From: an uncultured Holophagaceae bacterium
GTDB taxonomy: Bacteria; Acidobacteriota; Holophagae; Holophagales; Holophagaceae
Assembly (NCBI GenBank): GCA_903840385.1
Contig: CAIMFT010000125.1
Coordinates: 1-48,812 of the forward strand
Length of the DNA stretch: 48,812 nt
Direction: 5' to 3'
Shown here piece by piece: positions 1 through 9,872 of the stretch (within the stretch, counting starts at the first letter, position 1; each line of letters starts with the position of its first letter). The position numbers and the translations under genes are program-made. The notes beneath the pieces were generated by a model. The model saw nothing but the letters and a program-made list of their open reading frames with translations. It was not told where the DNA came from and made no database searches.

Positions 1-1
1 C

Positions 2-262
2 CTGCAGCGGCGCATCGAGGCCGGTACCGCGCCGCAGATCCGCTGCGTGAGCAACTGCCTCTCGCCCTGTGGCCACGGCAAGGGTGCCATGGCCGTGGGC
101 TACTGCATCGCCGACCGCCTGGCGGATGCCATGCAGGGCGACAAGGAAAACGGCCTGTTCTTCACCGGCAGCAATGGCGCCAAGCTGCGCGACCTGATCA
201 GCGTCCGTGACCTCATCGAGGAGCTGACCCAGGATCCAGGCCTGCAGCGCCTCTACGCCTAG
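2..262 (+). CDS. C-terminal part of a nitronate monooxygenase-like flavoprotein (truncated by window edge)
   Basis: Only the last 86 codons are present; the gene enters from the left edge in the frame beginning at base 2. The tail holds two close cysteines (RCVSNCLSPCGHG) followed by a helix with YCIADRLADAMQGD and a glycine-rich FFTGSNGAKL stretch. This pattern matches, from memory, the C-terminus of NAD(P)H-dependent flavin oxidoreductases of the nitronate monooxygenase/FabK-like family. These are TIM-barrel FMN enzymes that oxidise nitronates or reduce enoyl-type substrates. The FMN-binding core lies outside the window, so the substrate cannot be judged. No terminator hairpin is obvious directly after the stop codon. 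Confidence 0.55.
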   Translation: MQRRIEAGTAPQIRCVSNCLSPCGHGKGAMAVGYCIADRLADAMQGDKENGLFFTGSNGAKLRDLISVRDLIEELTQDPGLQRLYA

Positions 263-602
263 GCAGCAGTCTCTCCAGCCTCGTCAGTTTGATGGGACTG
301 GAACTTGCTGTGCCCGCTTCCTCAGCCCAGCCCGGTAGCCAAGGATCCCCAGGAAGCCGTCCTTCAGCCTCCTCCAGGAGCTCATTTCGCCCGTCCGAGC
401 AGCGATTTCTTACAATCGGCTCCCCCCTAAGGGCAGGCATCAGCTTTGTCCAGGATTAGGTCTATACAAAATTTACAAGGCCGACGCCATTGACCGACCA
501 GAAGGTAGTCGGACCCCGGCAGGTTGGCTGCGTCATCAGGCGTGCCTCTCGTTGCCGTCCCCCGGGCCCTCATCGCCTTGTCTCAACCCCCTGGGAGTAC
601 CC
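263..602. other. 340-bp non-coding gap before the chemoreceptor gene
   Basis: No convincing gene is seen here. The stretch is less GC-rich than its surroundings around 441-480, where a run with ATTAGG, TATACA and AATTTACA occurs. This is the likely promoter region for the chemoreceptor gene. I could not find a well-spaced -35/-10 pair. A good ribosome binding site (GGGAG, 593-597) sits 5 bases before the chosen chemoreceptor start. Confidence 0.4.
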
Positions 603-2189
603 ATGGCCGCCCTATCCCTCAAGCGTCAGCTGACCTTGTCCACCGCCATCACCCTGGGCTGCCTCCTCATCAATGGGGCCCTGGCCCTGGGCTTCATGTG
701 GAGGCTGGGGCAGCTCCAGGATGAGGGCGCCGCCAAGGCCGTCCAGGCCCAGCATGCCGAGGAGGCCGCCGGCATGGGGCCCAGGCTTTACCAGGTCATT
801 GCCGATGCGGTGATCAACCGCGACTTTACCGATACCGAGAAGAAGTGGAAGGCCGTGAAGGAGGAGAGCCTCAAGGACTTCGTCAGCCTCAGCAGGGAGG
901 CCAGCGACCCAAAGCAGGCGGCCCACTGTGCCGCCGCCCAGAAGGCCTGCGAGGCCCTGATCCTCCACTTTGAGGGCAAGGTGCTGCCAACCCTGAAGAA
1001 CAAGCGGAAGGATGACCTGGGTGCTGACATCTGCGCTCAGGACGACGAGTCCGACAAGCTGGTGCAGGGCATCCTGGAGCCCATGAACCTCCTGGCCAAG
1101 GCCAAGCAGGAGGAGGCCAAGGCTTCCGATGCCCAGTTTGATGAGGTGCGGAGCAGTGCGGTCCTCTGGTCGGTCCTGGTGGGCGCGCTGGCCGTTCTTG
1201 GCGGCACGGCTTCGGCTCTCTACCTCTACCGGGGCCTGCGTCGGCAGATTGGCGGCGAGCCCGCCTATGCGGCCCAGGTGGTGGGTCAGGTGGCCCAGGG
1301 CGACTTCACGGTGGCTGTGGATGTTCACCCAGCGGCTGAGGACAGCATCCTTGCCGCCATTCGCAACATGGAAGGGCAGCTCCGCACCACCGTCCACCAG
1401 ATCAACGCCGAGGCGATGCAGGTGGCCAGCGGCTCCACCGAGCTCTCGGCTTCAGCCTCGGAGCTCTCTGCCACCACCAGCTCCATCGCCCGCACCACCG
1501 ATGCGCAGCAGGCAGGGGCTGAACGCATTGCGGCTGCCATCACCCAGTTCTCGGCCTCCATCGAGCAGGTCTCCCAGAGCGTCCGCAGTGCCGAAGCCCA
1601 GGCCCAGGAGGCTGTGCGGGCCAGCCAGGACGGCAACGAAGCTGGCCGTGCCACGGTGGACTCCATGCAGTCCATCACCGAGGCCACCGGCCGGATCATC
1701 AGGGGGGTTCAGGTCATCCAGGACATCGCCCGCCAGACCAACCTGCTCTCCCTGAACGCGGCCATCGAGGCCGCCAAGGCCGGCACCATGGGCAAGGGCT
1801 TCGCGGTGGTTGCCGAGGAGATCCGCAAGCTGGCTGAGCGCTCCGCCACCTCGGCGAAGGAGATCTCCGCCATCGTCGAGGGGACCCAGGAGGCCGTGGG
1901 CAACGGCCAGGCCACCGTCGAGCGGGCCGTGGCCTCGCTGAGCCAGATCCAGGGCTTCATTGGCTCGCTCTCCAGCATGATGCAGGAGATCCAGTCGGCC
2001 ACGGATGAGCAGAGCCGCACCAGCCTGGAGGTGGCCCAGCAGATCGAGCAGAGCACCCACCAGACCGCCCAGACCGCCGGCGCCGTCAGCGAGGTCTCCC
2101 TCACCGTAGACGAAATCGCCCGCACCGCTTCGGACCTGGCCCGCATCGCCGATCAGCTCTCGGGCCTCATGCGGCAGTTCAAGGTCTAG
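603..2189 (+). CDS. methyl-accepting chemotaxis protein (transmembrane chemoreceptor)
   Basis: A 528-residue chemoreceptor that would signal to a CheA/CheW array at the inner membrane. In order: a first membrane helix near residues 10-35, a roughly 155-residue helical periplasmic sensor domain containing several cysteines, a second membrane helix ([17 protein letters not shown]), a HAMP linker, and a long coiled-coil signalling domain. The conserved hairpin tip is clear: [17 protein letters not shown] followed by [18 protein letters not shown]. It ends without a CheR-tethering pentapeptide. The start at 603 is chosen over an in-frame ATG at 552 because GGGAG stands 5 bases upstream and the protein then begins directly with a short basic leader and the membrane helix. 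The ligand is unknown. The stop codon overlaps the stop of convergent radA in the shared CTAG. Confidence 0.93.
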   Translation: MAALSLKRQLTLSTAITLGCLLINGALALGFMWRLGQLQDEGAAKAVQAQHAEEAAGMGPRLYQVIADAVINRDFTDTEKKWKAVKEESLKDFVSLSREASDPKQAAHCAAAQKACEALILHFEGKVLPTLKNKRKDDLGADICAQDDESDKLVQGILEPMNLLAKAKQEEAKASDAQFDEVRSSAVLWSVLVGALAVLGGTASALYLYRGLRRQIGGEPAYAAQVVGQVAQGDFTVAVDVHPAAEDSILAAIRNMEGQLRTTVHQINAEAMQVASGSTELSASASELSATTSSIARTTDAQQAGAERIAAAITQFSASIEQVSQSVRSAEAQAQEAVRASQDGNEAGRATVDSMQSITEATGRIIRGVQVIQDIARQTNLLSLNAAIEAAKAGTMGKGFAVVAEEIRKLAERSATSAKEISAIVEGTQEAVGNGQATVERAVASLSQIQGFIGSLSSMMQEIQSATDEQSRTSLEVAQQIEQSTHQTAQTAGAVSEVSLTVDEIARTASDLARIADQLSGLMRQFKV

Positions 2190-3559
2190 CCTTCGGCTTC
2201 CTCCACCAGCCCCTTCAGCCAGGCTTTGCTCCGCAGGCGCTCCACGCTGATCTCGGCGTAGAGCTCCAGGGGGCTCTTGCCCTCCAGGCCCAGGCGGGGC
2301 ACCGCCGCGGCACCGAAGCCGAGGCGGGCACCCTCCTGCAGGCGCAGGGGCAGCTGGGCCACAGGGCGCACCTCGCCGGTGAGGCCGACTTCGCCCATGA
2401 AGAGGCACTTCGGGGCCAGCAGGCGGCCCGTGGCGCTGCTGCAGAGAGCGGCCACCACCGCCAGGTCGGCGGCGGGATCCTCGATCTCCAGACCCCCGGC
2501 CACGTTGAGGTACACATCCCGGTCATGGAGCTGCACGCCGCCGCGCCGCTCGGCCACGGCACAGAGCATGGCCAGGCGCTGGCCGTCGATGCCCAGGGCG
2601 GTGCGCCGGGGGATGCCCAGGCCAGAGGACGCCACCAGGGCCTGGATCTCCACCACCATGGGGCGGGTGCCGCTGAGCACCACCGTGGCGGCGCAGCCGG
2701 GCCTGGGCTCGGCGTCCAGGAAGAAGGGGTTGCCCTCGGCGGGCACCAGGCCCCGCTCGGTCATGGCGAACACGCCCAGCTCAAAGGCCGCTCCGAAGCG
2801 GTTCTTCAGGGCCCGCAGCAGGCGATGGTGGTGGTGGCGGTCCCCCTCGAAGGCCAGCACCGTGTCCACCAGGTGCTCCAGCACCTTGGGGCCGGCCAGG
2901 CTGCCGTCCTTGGTGACATGGCCCACCAGCACCAGGGGGGTGCCCGTGGCCTTGGCCCAGCGGGTGAGCAGGGTGGCACAGCCCCGCACCTGGCTGACAC
3001 TGCCGGCGCTGCTCTCGAAGTCGGGATCAAAGAGGGTCTGGATGCTGTCCACCAGGAGCAGGTCCGGCTTCATGTGCTCGGCGGCCTCGAGGATCCTCCG
3101 CACGTCTGTCTCGGCCAGCAGGTGGATGCCCGGGTGCTCGGCGCCCAGACGCTGGGCCCGCAGCTTGATCTGGCGCTCGCTCTCTTCGCCGCTGGCGTAG
3201 AGCACCTTGCCCTTGGAGGTCGCCGCCCACTGGAGCAGCAGGGTGGACTTGCCGATGCCTGGCTCACCGCCCAGCAGGGCCACCATGCCTGGCACCACGC
3301 CGCCCCCCAGCACCCGGTCCAGTTCCACCAGGCCGGTGGGTTCGCGCTGGTTGTCCGTCACCAGCACATCCGGCAGGGCCACGGGGCCGCTGTAGTGCCC
3401 CTGGACAAAGCCAGTGTCAGCGCGCTGCAGATCCCGCTTCAGGCTGCCGCGCACCTCCTGGACCGCCTCCCAGGCGCCGCAGGCGGTGCACTTGCCCATG
3501 GCCTTCGGATGCCGCGCCCCGCAGGCGGTGCACTCGAAATGGGGCGAGGCCTTGGCCAT
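2186..3559 (-). CDS. radA: DNA repair protein RadA/Sms
   Basis: RadA is a RecA-like ATPase that promotes branch migration and processing of recombination intermediates. The 457-residue protein has the full set of landmarks: a four-cysteine zinc finger (C10, C13, C24, C27), a Walker A motif [10 protein letters not shown] with K104, a Walker B-type LLLVDSIQT near 168-175, the RadA-specific KNRFG motif at 252-256, and a C-terminal Lon-like domain. The length is normal for the family. It is the last gene of a minus-strand operon; its ATG shares one base with the stop of the upstream mutase subunit gene (TGATG), which suggests translational coupling. The 3' end meets the chemoreceptor gene tail to tail. 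Confidence 0.97.
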   Translation of the reverse strand: MAKASPHFECTACGARHPKAMGKCTACGAWEAVQEVRGSLKRDLQRADTGFVQGHYSGPVALPDVLVTDNQREPTGLVELDRVLGGGVVPGMVALLGGEPGIGKSTLLLQWAATSKGKVLYASGEESERQIKLRAQRLGAEHPGIHLLAETDVRRILEAAEHMKPDLLLVDSIQTLFDPDFESSAGSVSQVRGCATLLTRWAKATGTPLVLVGHVTKDGSLAGPKVLEHLVDTVLAFEGDRHHHHRLLRALKNRFGAAFELGVFAMTERGLVPAEGNPFFLDAEPRPGCAATVVLSGTRPMVVEIQALVASSGLGIPRRTALGIDGQRLAMLCAVAERRGGVQLHDRDVYLNVAGGLEIEDPAADLAVVAALCSSATGRLLAPKCLFMGEVGLTGEVRPVAQLPLRLQEGARLGFGAAAVPRLGLEGKSPLELYAEISVERLRSKAWLKGLVEEAEG

Positions 3560-3957
3560 CAGGAGGAGAGGGCCTGGTGGATGAAGGCGACGATGTCATC
3601 GGTGTTGGTGCCGGGCTGGAAGATCTCCCGGATGCCGATGGCCTTCAGGGCCGGGATGTCCTCGTCGGGGATGATGCCGCCGGCGAACACCAGCACGTCA
3701 TCGGCGCCCTGGGCCTTCAGCAGGCGCATGACCTCGGGGAAGATCTGGTTGTGCGCACCGCTGAGGATGCTCATGCCCAGGACGCGGGCGTCCTCCTGCA
3801 CCACGGCGGCGGCGATCTGCTGGGGCGTCTGGCGCAGGCCCGTGTAGATGACCTCCATGCCGGCGTCCCGCAGGGCTCGGGCCACAACCTTGGCGCCGCG
3901 GTCATGACCGTCCAGGCCGGGCTTGGCGATGACAATGCGGATGGGGGCTTGGCTCAT
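3559..3957 (-). CDS. methylmalonyl-CoA mutase, cobalamin-binding small subunit
   Basis: A 132-residue stand-alone B12-binding domain. It carries the base-off cobalamin signature DGHDRG (D16, H18, G21), with H18 as the expected axial cobalt ligand, followed by the SILSGAHN and [10 protein letters not shown] stretches of the mutase Rossmann-like domain. In organisms with split mutases this subunit pairs with a catalytic subunit of about 550 residues to interconvert methylmalonyl-CoA and succinyl-CoA. Such a partner exists at 43829-45484 on the other strand, about 40 kb away. This gene sits 18 bases after trmL and is coupled to radA, neither of which is related to propionate metabolism. The binding domain alone could also serve another acyl-CoA mutase. 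Confidence 0.93.
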   Translation of the reverse strand: MSQAPIRIVIAKPGLDGHDRGAKVVARALRDAGMEVIYTGLRQTPQQIAAAVVQEDARVLGMSILSGAHNQIFPEVMRLLKAQGADDVLVFAGGIIPDEDIPALKAIGIREIFQPGTNTDDIVAFIHQALSS

Positions 3958-3975
3958 GGGGGGCTCCAGAAGGAT

Positions 3976-4431
3976 TCACCAGCTCTCAGTCTGCCTCAGG
4001 GCTTCATAAAGGCCAATGGCTGCGGCCTGGGCAAGGTTCAGGCTGCGGTGGTGGTCCCCCAGCATGGGGATGCGGACCAGGCTCTCCGGGTGGGCCTGGA
4101 TGAGCTCGTCGGGCAGGCCCACGGTCTCCCGGCCGAAGACCAGGCCATCGCCATAGGCCCAGGGCACCTGGGTGTGGCGGCGGGCACCCTTGGTGGAGAA
4201 GAACCACAGCCGCTGGGCCGGGTTCCGGGCCAGGAAGTCAGCCCAGTCCGGGTAGTGGATCGGGTCCAGCTTCTCCCAGTAGTCCAGGCCCGCCCGGCGC
4301 ACCTGGGCGTCTGAGGTGTCGAAGCCCAGGGGGTGGATGAGGTGCAGCTTCGCACCGTTGTTCACGCAGAGCCGACCGATGCTTCCGGTGTTCTGCGGAA
4401 TCTCGGGCTGGTGCAGAATGATGTTGAACAT
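3976..4431 (-). CDS. trmL: tRNA (cytidine(34)-2'-O)-methyltransferase TrmL
   Basis: A 151-residue SPOUT methyltransferase that methylates the 2'-O of the wobble base in certain leucine tRNAs. Visible landmarks are the N-terminal PEIPQNTGSIGR motif, LIHPLGFD, the glycine-rich VFGRETVGLP loop near 98-107, and the C-terminal knot motif IPMLGDHHRSLNLAQAAAIGLYEA. The length matches TrmL (about 150-160). The start ATG at 4431 is fixed by MFNIILHQPEIPQNTG, typical for the family. The gene heads a minus-strand operon with the mutase small subunit and radA. Only 12 bases separate its start from the divergent HIT gene. Confidence 0.95.
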   Translation of the reverse strand: MFNIILHQPEIPQNTGSIGRLCVNNGAKLHLIHPLGFDTSDAQVRRAGLDYWEKLDPIHYPDWADFLARNPAQRLWFFSTKGARRHTQVPWAYGDGLVFGRETVGLPDELIQAHPESLVRIPMLGDHHRSLNLAQAAAIGLYEALRQTESW

Positions 4432-4443
4432 GGGAGAGCCCCG

Positions 4444-4788
4444 ATGAGTGATTGCCTGTTCTGCAAGATCGCACGGAAGGAGATCCCCGCCGCCATCGTC
4501 TATGAAGACGATACGCTCATCGTCTTCAAGGACATCTTTCCTCAGGCCCCGGTGCACCTGCTCATCATCCCCAAGGCCCACTGCGCTGGCTTGGCAGACC
4601 TGACGCCGGAGACCGCCGCCGCTGCTGCCCGCATCCCGGCCCTGGCCGCCCAGCTGGCCCAGGAGCAGGGTGTGGCCGAAGGGGGCTGGCGGCTGGTCAG
4701 CAACTGCGGGCCCGATGCGGGGCAGGTGGTGTTCCACCTCCACTTCCACCTGCTGGGAGGGAAGCCGCTCGGGCGGCCCTGCAAGTAG
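4444..4788 (+). CDS. HIT family protein (HinT-like purine nucleoside phosphoramidase)
   Basis: A 114-residue histidine-triad protein. It starts with CLFCKIARKEIPAAIVYEDD, the usual N-terminus of bacterial HinT proteins, and ends with the catalytic triad motif HLHFHLLGG near 98-106. HinT proteins hydrolyse purine nucleoside phosphoramidates and aminoacyl adenylates in the cytoplasm. The full family length is present. A purine-rich GGGAGAG just upstream (4432-4438) can serve as ribosome binding site. The gene is divergent from trmL; promoter elements must therefore lie inside trmL. Confidence 0.95.
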   Translation: MSDCLFCKIARKEIPAAIVYEDDTLIVFKDIFPQAPVHLLIIPKAHCAGLADLTPETAAAAARIPALAAQLAQEQGVAEGGWRLVSNCGPDAGQVVFHLHFHLLGGKPLGRPCK

Positions 4789-4813
4789 GCCGGAGCCGTT
4801 CAAACCTTGGTGC

Positions 4814-4860
4814 TTGGAGTTTATTGTAAGTCCATTTAATACAGCCTTTGCCAGTATTCT
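4814..4860 (+). promoter_or_regulatory. candidate promoter region of the signalling module
   Basis: The 87-base gap before the response regulator gene contains a sharply AT-richer patch. A possible pair is TTGGAG (4814-4819) and TAATAC (4837-4842) with a 17-base spacer; another possible -10 is TATTCT (4855-4860). Each hexamer matches the sigma-70 consensus only partly, so the AT-rich patch is better supported than the exact boxes. Confidence 0.3.
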
Positions 4861-4875
4861 GGAGCCCTCCGCCCG

Positions 4876-5742
4876 ATGCCACGGATCCTCATCATCGACG
4901 ACGACCCGACGGTCCTGCTGGGCACGGAGCTGCTGCTGGGCACCTTGGGGTTCGTGACGGAGATTGCCAAAAACGGTGAGGAGGGGCTCGCCAGCCTGCG
5001 AGCCCAGCCCCCGGACCTCGTGGTCTGCGACATCGTCATGCCAGGGCTGGACGGCTTTGAGGTCCTGGCTGCGGCCCAGCAGGAGCCTCGCCTGGCCCGG
5101 GTGCCCTTCATCTTCCTGACCTCCCAGGCGGACCGGCAGACCCACCGCCGGGGGATGACCGCCGGTGCCGACGACTTTCTCACGAAGCCCTTTCACGCCT
5201 CCGAGCTCGTGGAGGCCATCCAGGCCTGCTTCCGCAAGCGGGTGGCCCACGGACCCGACCAGGCCGCCATGGAGGCGGCCCTGGGCCGTCTGCGGAGGCT
5301 CCTGAGTGGATCCGAGCAGGAGCGCCTCGGTCTGCTGGCGCCGCACCCTACTGCTCCGCCGCCCGCACCCCTGCCGCCCCGGGTGGAGCCTTCCCCGGCC
5401 CAGCGCCGAGCTGAGTACTGGATCGGGAGGATCCGCAGCTGCTTCGATGAAAACAACCCCTGGGCCATCCTGCATGTGCAGGACCGGGTCTGCTCCAAGA
5501 AGCTGACCATCCATGCGACCTACCTGCTGGCCAAGCTGCTGCTCGAGACCGGGAACCAGGCCCAGGCCGAGGCCGAGCTGGCCATCTCTGGCAGCGTGCT
5601 GAGTGTGAACATGGACTTCTTCCGGACGGCCCTCCTGGCGGACAGCCGCCCAGGCATGCCCGGCCTGTACCAGGGTCTTCGCCCCAGGATCATGCGGCTG
5701 GAGGAGAACCTGGAGGCCCTTCGCCAGAGATGCCAGGGTTAG
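4876..5742 (+). CDS. response regulator with an unassigned C-terminal helical domain
   Basis: A 288-residue protein. Residues 1-125 are a receiver domain with the acidic pocket IIDDDP (D8-D10), phosphoacceptor D52 in VVCDIVMPGLDG, T82 and K104 in FLTKPF. A proline-rich linker (about 155-175) leads to a C-terminal part of roughly 110 residues that I cannot assign; it is mostly helical (AEYWIGRIRSCFDENNPWAI, then LLAKLLLETGNQAQAEAEL) and could be a TPR-like protein-interaction region. No DNA-binding or cyclase/phosphodiesterase motif is visible. It is the first gene of a plus-strand cluster with FIST, hybrid kinase and double-receiver genes, so it probably acts in the same phosphorelay. Confidence 0.88.
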   Translation: MPRILIIDDDPTVLLGTELLLGTLGFVTEIAKNGEEGLASLRAQPPDLVVCDIVMPGLDGFEVLAAAQQEPRLARVPFIFLTSQADRQTHRRGMTAGADDFLTKPFHASELVEAIQACFRKRVAHGPDQAAMEAALGRLRRLLSGSEQERLGLLAPHPTAPPPAPLPPRVEPSPAQRRAEYWIGRIRSCFDENNPWAILHVQDRVCSKKLTIHATYLLAKLLLETGNQAQAEAELAISGSVLSVNMDFFRTALLADSRPGMPGLYQGLRPRIMRLEENLEALRQRCQG

Positions 5743-5882
5743 CACCGGCATCCAAGGGAGGCACCTCCGACCGTCTTGCCGTGTCTGACCTCTGGGAGCA
5801 GCTCTCCGCCAGTGCCCAGTCTGGCCCTGGCGGTTACTCTGATCCCTCCCCAACCAGACCCTGTCCCGCCGAAAGGAAGCCC

Positions 5883-7028
5883 ATGGAATGCCGCCAACTG
5901 TTACATGGATCCTCCCTGCCGGGCGGGGGGCAGCTCGCGCCCCTGGCTGAGCTGGAGCCCCAGCTGGTGCTGGTCTTCGGCAGTGCCGAGACCCTGCGCT
6001 CCCCAGGCTACGTTGCCCTGCTCCAGGAGACCTTTCCGGGGGTTCCCATGGTGGGCTGTTCCACCGCTGGGGAGATCAGCGACCGGGGTGTGTCCGAGCA
6101 GACCTGTGTGCTCACTGCCGTGAGGTTTCATGGCGAGGTGGTCATCCGGGTGGTGGAAGCCGCCATTCCCAGCATGGCCAGCTGCCAGGGGGCCGGCGCC
6201 GCCCTCGGAGCGGCCCTGCAGGGCCCGGACCTGTCCGCAGTCCTCCTCTTTGCCAAGGGGGTCGCAGTGAACGGTAGCGCCATCCTGGCCGGTTTGGCCT
6301 CCCAGGTCGGGAGCCAGGTGCCCATCACCGGCGGACTGGCGGGCGACGGTGGGGCCTTCGTGGAGACCCTGACCCTCGGGCCCTCCGGGCTCTCGAAGGA
6401 CGGTGCCGTGGCGGTGGGACTCTACGGAGCGGGCCTGGTCCTGTCCCACGGCTCCTGCGGCGGGTGGGCGCCCTTTGGGCCTGCCCGCAAGATCACGCGC
6501 AGCCGGGAAAATATCCTCTACGAGCTGGATGGGGAGCCCGCCCTGAATGTCTACAAGCGCTACCTGGGGGACCACGCCAAGGGGCTGCCCAACTCGGGGC
6601 TCCTGTTTCCCCTCGAGATCCTCAACCCGGAGCGTGGGCGCATGGGGCTCATCCGGACCATCCTGGGGGTGGACGAAGCCGAGGGCTATCTGGTGCTGGC
6701 TGGGGACATCGAATCCGGCGGCTACCTGCGGCTCATGCATGCCTCCACGGATGACCTGGTGGATGGTGCTGAACAGGCTGCTCAGCAGGCGGGAAGCCAC
6801 CGTGCCGGCGGGGCAGGGCAGGGGCTGGCGCTCCTGGTCAGCTGCGTGGGGCGCCGCCTGGTGATGGGAGATGCGGTCGAGGAAGAGATCGAAGTGGTGG
6901 GGGCCACCCTCGGCAAGAGCATGACCCTGTCGGGCTTCTACTCCTACGGTGAGTTCGGCCCGCTGGGCGACAGCGACTGCAAGCTCCACAACCAGACCAT
7001 GACGGTCACCTGCATCGGGGAGCGCTAG
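5883..7028 (+). CDS. FIST domain sensor protein
   Basis: A 381-residue soluble protein with FIST N and FIST C domains. Seen are LVFGSAET and the glycine-cysteine turn MVGCSTAGEISDRGV of FIST_N, the ITGGLAGDGG motif, and the closing SGFYSYGEFGPLGDSDCKLHNQTMTVT of FIST_C. FIST domains are proposed small-ligand (amino-acid type) sensors that feed signalling proteins. The start at 5883 is chosen because AGGAAG (5874-5879) precedes it at good distance and because the conserved domain begins soon after; the upstream in-frame stretch looks non-coding. The kinase gene begins 2 bases after the stop, so FIST is very likely the input partner of that kinase. Confidence 0.9.
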   Translation: MECRQLLHGSSLPGGGQLAPLAELEPQLVLVFGSAETLRSPGYVALLQETFPGVPMVGCSTAGEISDRGVSEQTCVLTAVRFHGEVVIRVVEAAIPSMASCQGAGAALGAALQGPDLSAVLLFAKGVAVNGSAILAGLASQVGSQVPITGGLAGDGGAFVETLTLGPSGLSKDGAVAVGLYGAGLVLSHGSCGGWAPFGPARKITRSRENILYELDGEPALNVYKRYLGDHAKGLPNSGLLFPLEILNPERGRMGLIRTILGVDEAEGYLVLAGDIESGGYLRLMHASTDDLVDGAEQAAQQAGSHRAGGAGQGLALLVSCVGRRLVMGDAVEEEIEVVGATLGKSMTLSGFYSYGEFGPLGDSDCKLHNQTMTVTCIGER

Positions 7029-7030
7029 TC

Positions 7031-9796
7031 TTGCAACGCCTTCTCGAGCGGCAGCTCAAGCGCGCCCTGGTCCTGCAGGATCAGCAGGGGGTTGCAGACC
7101 TCCTGGAGGACCTGCGTCGGGTGGAGGCTGACCCATCCCTGCCTCCCTCCGTCCAGTCGGTCTGCCGGGGGTTTGGGAGCTTCCTGACGCGGGTGGAGTC
7201 CACCTACGCCCAGCATGACCGGGACCAGGAGCTCCGGATCCGGAGCCTCAACCTCAGCTCGGAGGAGCTGCTCCAGGCCAATGATCGGCTGCGGGAGGTT
7301 GCCGAAGCCCAGGCCCCGATCGTCCTGTCCCTGCGCACCACGGCCAACGAGCTCCTGCGCTCCCAGGGCCAGGAGGAGATCGGTTCTGAGATCAATGACC
7401 TCCCCCGGCTGACCAGCCTCATGGCCGACCTGCTGGCAGACCGGAGAAAGGCCCTCCGAGAGCTGGAACAGCAGAAGCTCGCCCTGGATGAGCACGCCAT
7501 CGTCACGGTCACCGACGTGGAGGGGACGATTGTCTATGCCAATGACAAGTTCTGCGAAACGAGTGGGTATGCCCGGAGCGAGCTCATCGGGGCCAACCAC
7601 CGGCTGGTCAGCTCCGGCCTGCACCCCCGGGCGTTCTTCCAGGACCTGTGGGCCACCATCAAGGCCGGGAAGGCCTGGCACGGTGAGATCTGCAACCGCG
7701 CCAAGGATGGCCACCTCTACTGGGTAGCGGCGACCATCCTGCCCAGCCAGATGGAAGGGGATCGCCCCCTTGGCTACATCGCCATCCGCACCGACATCAC
7801 GGAGCGTCGGGCCATGGAGGATGCCCTCCGGACCAGCCAGGAGCAGCTCCGGATGGCCATGGACGCTTCCCGGATGGGGCACTGGGACTGGAACACCCAG
7901 CTGGACCGCACCGACTTCAGCGACCAGTGGCTGGCCATGCTGGGCTACAAGCGGGGCGATCTGGCCGATGCCCATGATGTCTGGAGCTCCCTGGTCCATC
8001 CGGAGGATCTGGCCCGGGCCCGGGAGGCCTTCCGGCAGAACGCCACGGGGGTGCTCCCGGCCTATCAGGTGGAGCTCCGGATGCGCCACAAGGATGGCAG
8101 CTGGCGGTGGCTCCTCTCCTCTGGCCGGGTGACGGCCTGGGATGCGAGCGGGAGCGCCGCCCGGCTGCTCGGCATCGACATCGACATCACGGAGCGCAAG
8201 GAGGGCGAGCGGGCCCTCCGGGAGGCCCGGGATCTGGCCGTGGCGGCCAGCAGGGCCAAGAGCGAGTTCCTGGCGAACATGAGCCACGAGATCCGCACCC
8301 CGATGAATGGGGTGATCGGCATGCTCGGGCTCCTCATGGGGACCGGGCTGGACCAGGTCCAGCGGCACTACGCTGAAATGGCCAAGCTCAGCGGGCAGTC
8401 CCTGCTCTCGCTCATCAACGACATCCTGGACCTGGCCAAGGTGGAGGCGGGCAAGGTTGAGCTGGCCGAAGAGGACTTCGATCTGTTGCGCCTCCTGGAC
8501 GAGGTGGGCCTCCCGATGGGCAGCCGGGCCCAGCAGAAGGGGCTCGAGTATCTGCAGGTCCTGGCCCCGGACTCCCCCCGCCACCTCCGAGGGGACGCCC
8601 GGCGGCTGCGCCAGGTGCTTGTGAATCTGGTCGGCAATGCCCTCAACTTCACCCACCGGGGGAAGGTCGTGGTGCGGGTGGAGCCAGTGGTCCTGGGCGG
8701 ACCAGACGTGCTGCTGCGCTTCTCGGTGCAGGACACGGGCATCGGCATCCCTGCCGACAAGCTGGGCGACCTCTTCCAGTCCTTCAGCCAAGTGGATGGC
8801 TCCACCACCCGCCGGGTTGGCGGCACCGGCCTGGGCCTGGCCATCTCGCGTCAGCTGGTGACCCTGCTGGGCGGGGAGATCGGCTGCTCCAGCGAGGAGG
8901 GTGTCGGCTCGGAGTTCTGGTTCACCGTCCGACTCCGCCTCAGCGACGAGGACCCGGTGCCCCGGCATCCGTCCTTCACGGAGCCCACTCCGACCGCTCG
9001 AGACTTCCACCAGCGGCGCATCCTGCTGGTGGAGGACAACCTCGTGAACCAGGAGCTGGCGCTGGCCATCCTGGGGGGTTGGGACCTGTGCGTCGAGGTT
9101 GCTTGTGATGGCATGGAGGCCATCCAGGCGCTCCGGAGGTCGGACTATGACCTCGTCCTGATGGACATCCAGATGCCGAAGCTGGATGGGCTGGAGGCCA
9201 CCGCCACGCTGCGGAATCCTGCCTCCGGCGTCCGGAATCCTGCGGTTGTTGTCGTCGCCCTCACGGCCCACGCCATGGCCGAGGACCGGCAGCGCTGCCT
9301 CGATGCGGGGATGAACGACTACCTGACGAAGCCACTGGAACCGGGTGCCCTGCTGGCGATCCTGGACCGCTACCTCCCTGCCGTGGGCGCCACCGGACGG
9401 ACCGAGCCTGCTCCGGTTCTGCCGGACCAGGTCCCGCTGTCCTCAGCCCAGCCTACCCTGTCCGTGGACTTTGATCAGGCGGGGCTGCTGCAGCGGCTGA
9501 TGGGCAACCGGGAGGCCGCAGGCATGGTCCTGGGGAGCTTCGTGGAACACTGTCCCAAGCAGCTTGCCCTGCTGGCCGCCGCCGTGCTGGCCGGGGACTT
9601 CGAGGCTGCTGCCATGAGTGCGCATCAGCTCAAGGGCTCCTGCGCCACCGTCGGCGCAGCCGTGATGCTGGCGCAGGTGCGGGCCCTGGAGCAGGCCCTG
9701 CAGGCCGGCGACCCGATTCCCATCCAGGCCGGGACGGCCAGCCTGCCTGGTGCTTTCGATTCGTTTCGAGCGGCGGTGGGGGACCTGGTCCCATGA
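7031..9796 (+). CDS. soluble hybrid sensor histidine kinase (PAS-PAS-HisKA-HATPase-REC-Hpt)
   Basis: A 921-residue multi-domain kinase with a TTG start directly after the FIST stop. Residues 1-150 form a coiled-coil-rich region with no membrane helix, so the protein is cytoplasmic. Two PAS/PAC domains follow (about 155-265 and 270-390). The dimerisation domain has H419 in [12 protein letters not shown]. The ATPase domain shows NALNFT, DTGIGIP and [11 protein letters not shown] receiver has VEDN and D712 in [12 protein letters not shown], and the C-terminus is an Hpt domain with H865 in AHQLKGS. This is a complete internal phosphorelay that can pass phosphate to the neighbouring receiver proteins. 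Sensing is probably through FIST plus PAS domains. Confidence 0.93.
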   Translation: MQRLLERQLKRALVLQDQQGVADLLEDLRRVEADPSLPPSVQSVCRGFGSFLTRVESTYAQHDRDQELRIRSLNLSSEELLQANDRLREVAEAQAPIVLSLRTTANELLRSQGQEEIGSEINDLPRLTSLMADLLADRRKALRELEQQKLALDEHAIVTVTDVEGTIVYANDKFCETSGYARSELIGANHRLVSSGLHPRAFFQDLWATIKAGKAWHGEICNRAKDGHLYWVAATILPSQMEGDRPLGYIAIRTDITERRAMEDALRTSQEQLRMAMDASRMGHWDWNTQLDRTDFSDQWLAMLGYKRGDLADAHDVWSSLVHPEDLARAREAFRQNATGVLPAYQVELRMRHKDGSWRWLLSSGRVTAWDASGSAARLLGIDIDITERKEGERALREARDLAVAASRAKSEFLANMSHEIRTPMNGVIGMLGLLMGTGLDQVQRHYAEMAKLSGQSLLSLINDILDLAKVEAGKVELAEEDFDLLRLLDEVGLPMGSRAQQKGLEYLQVLAPDSPRHLRGDARRLRQVLVNLVGNALNFTHRGKVVVRVEPVVLGGPDVLLRFSVQDTGIGIPADKLGDLFQSFSQVDGSTTRRVGGTGLGLAISRQLVTLLGGEIGCSSEEGVGSEFWFTVRLRLSDEDPVPRHPSFTEPTPTARDFHQRRILLVEDNLVNQELALAILGGWDLCVEVACDGMEAIQALRRSDYDLVLMDIQMPKLDGLEATATLRNPASGVRNPAVVVVALTAHAMAEDRQRCLDAGMNDYLTKPLEPGALLAILDRYLPAVGATGRTEPAPVLPDQVPLSSAQPTLSVDFDQAGLLQRLMGNREAAGMVLGSFVEHCPKQLALLAAAVLAGDFEAAAMSAHQLKGSCATVGAAVMLAQVRALEQALQAGDPIPIQAGTASLPGAFDSFRAAVGDLVP

Positions 9797-9872
9797 CGTC
9801 CCAAGGCGCATGGTAAGGATCCAGTCCTGATGCCAAGCTGGGGAGAGAGTTGCCGAAAGGCGGAGGAACACG

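Noticed and set aside
461..486. Possible flagellar sigma factor (FliA) promoter before the chemoreceptor gene
   Set aside because: GCCGACG resembles the -10 element GCCGATAA, but the -35 part at the right distance does not match TAAA.
4432..5853. Long minus-strand open frame extending upstream of trmL, opposite the HIT and response regulator genes
   Set aside because: It lacks any family motif, lies antisense to well-supported genes, and is explained by the high GC content. TrmL starts at 4431.
7025..9271. Very long minus-strand open frame opposite the hybrid kinase
   Set aside because: The plus strand encodes a full set of kinase motifs; the antisense frame is rich in G, P, H and Q in the manner of GC-rich shadow frames.
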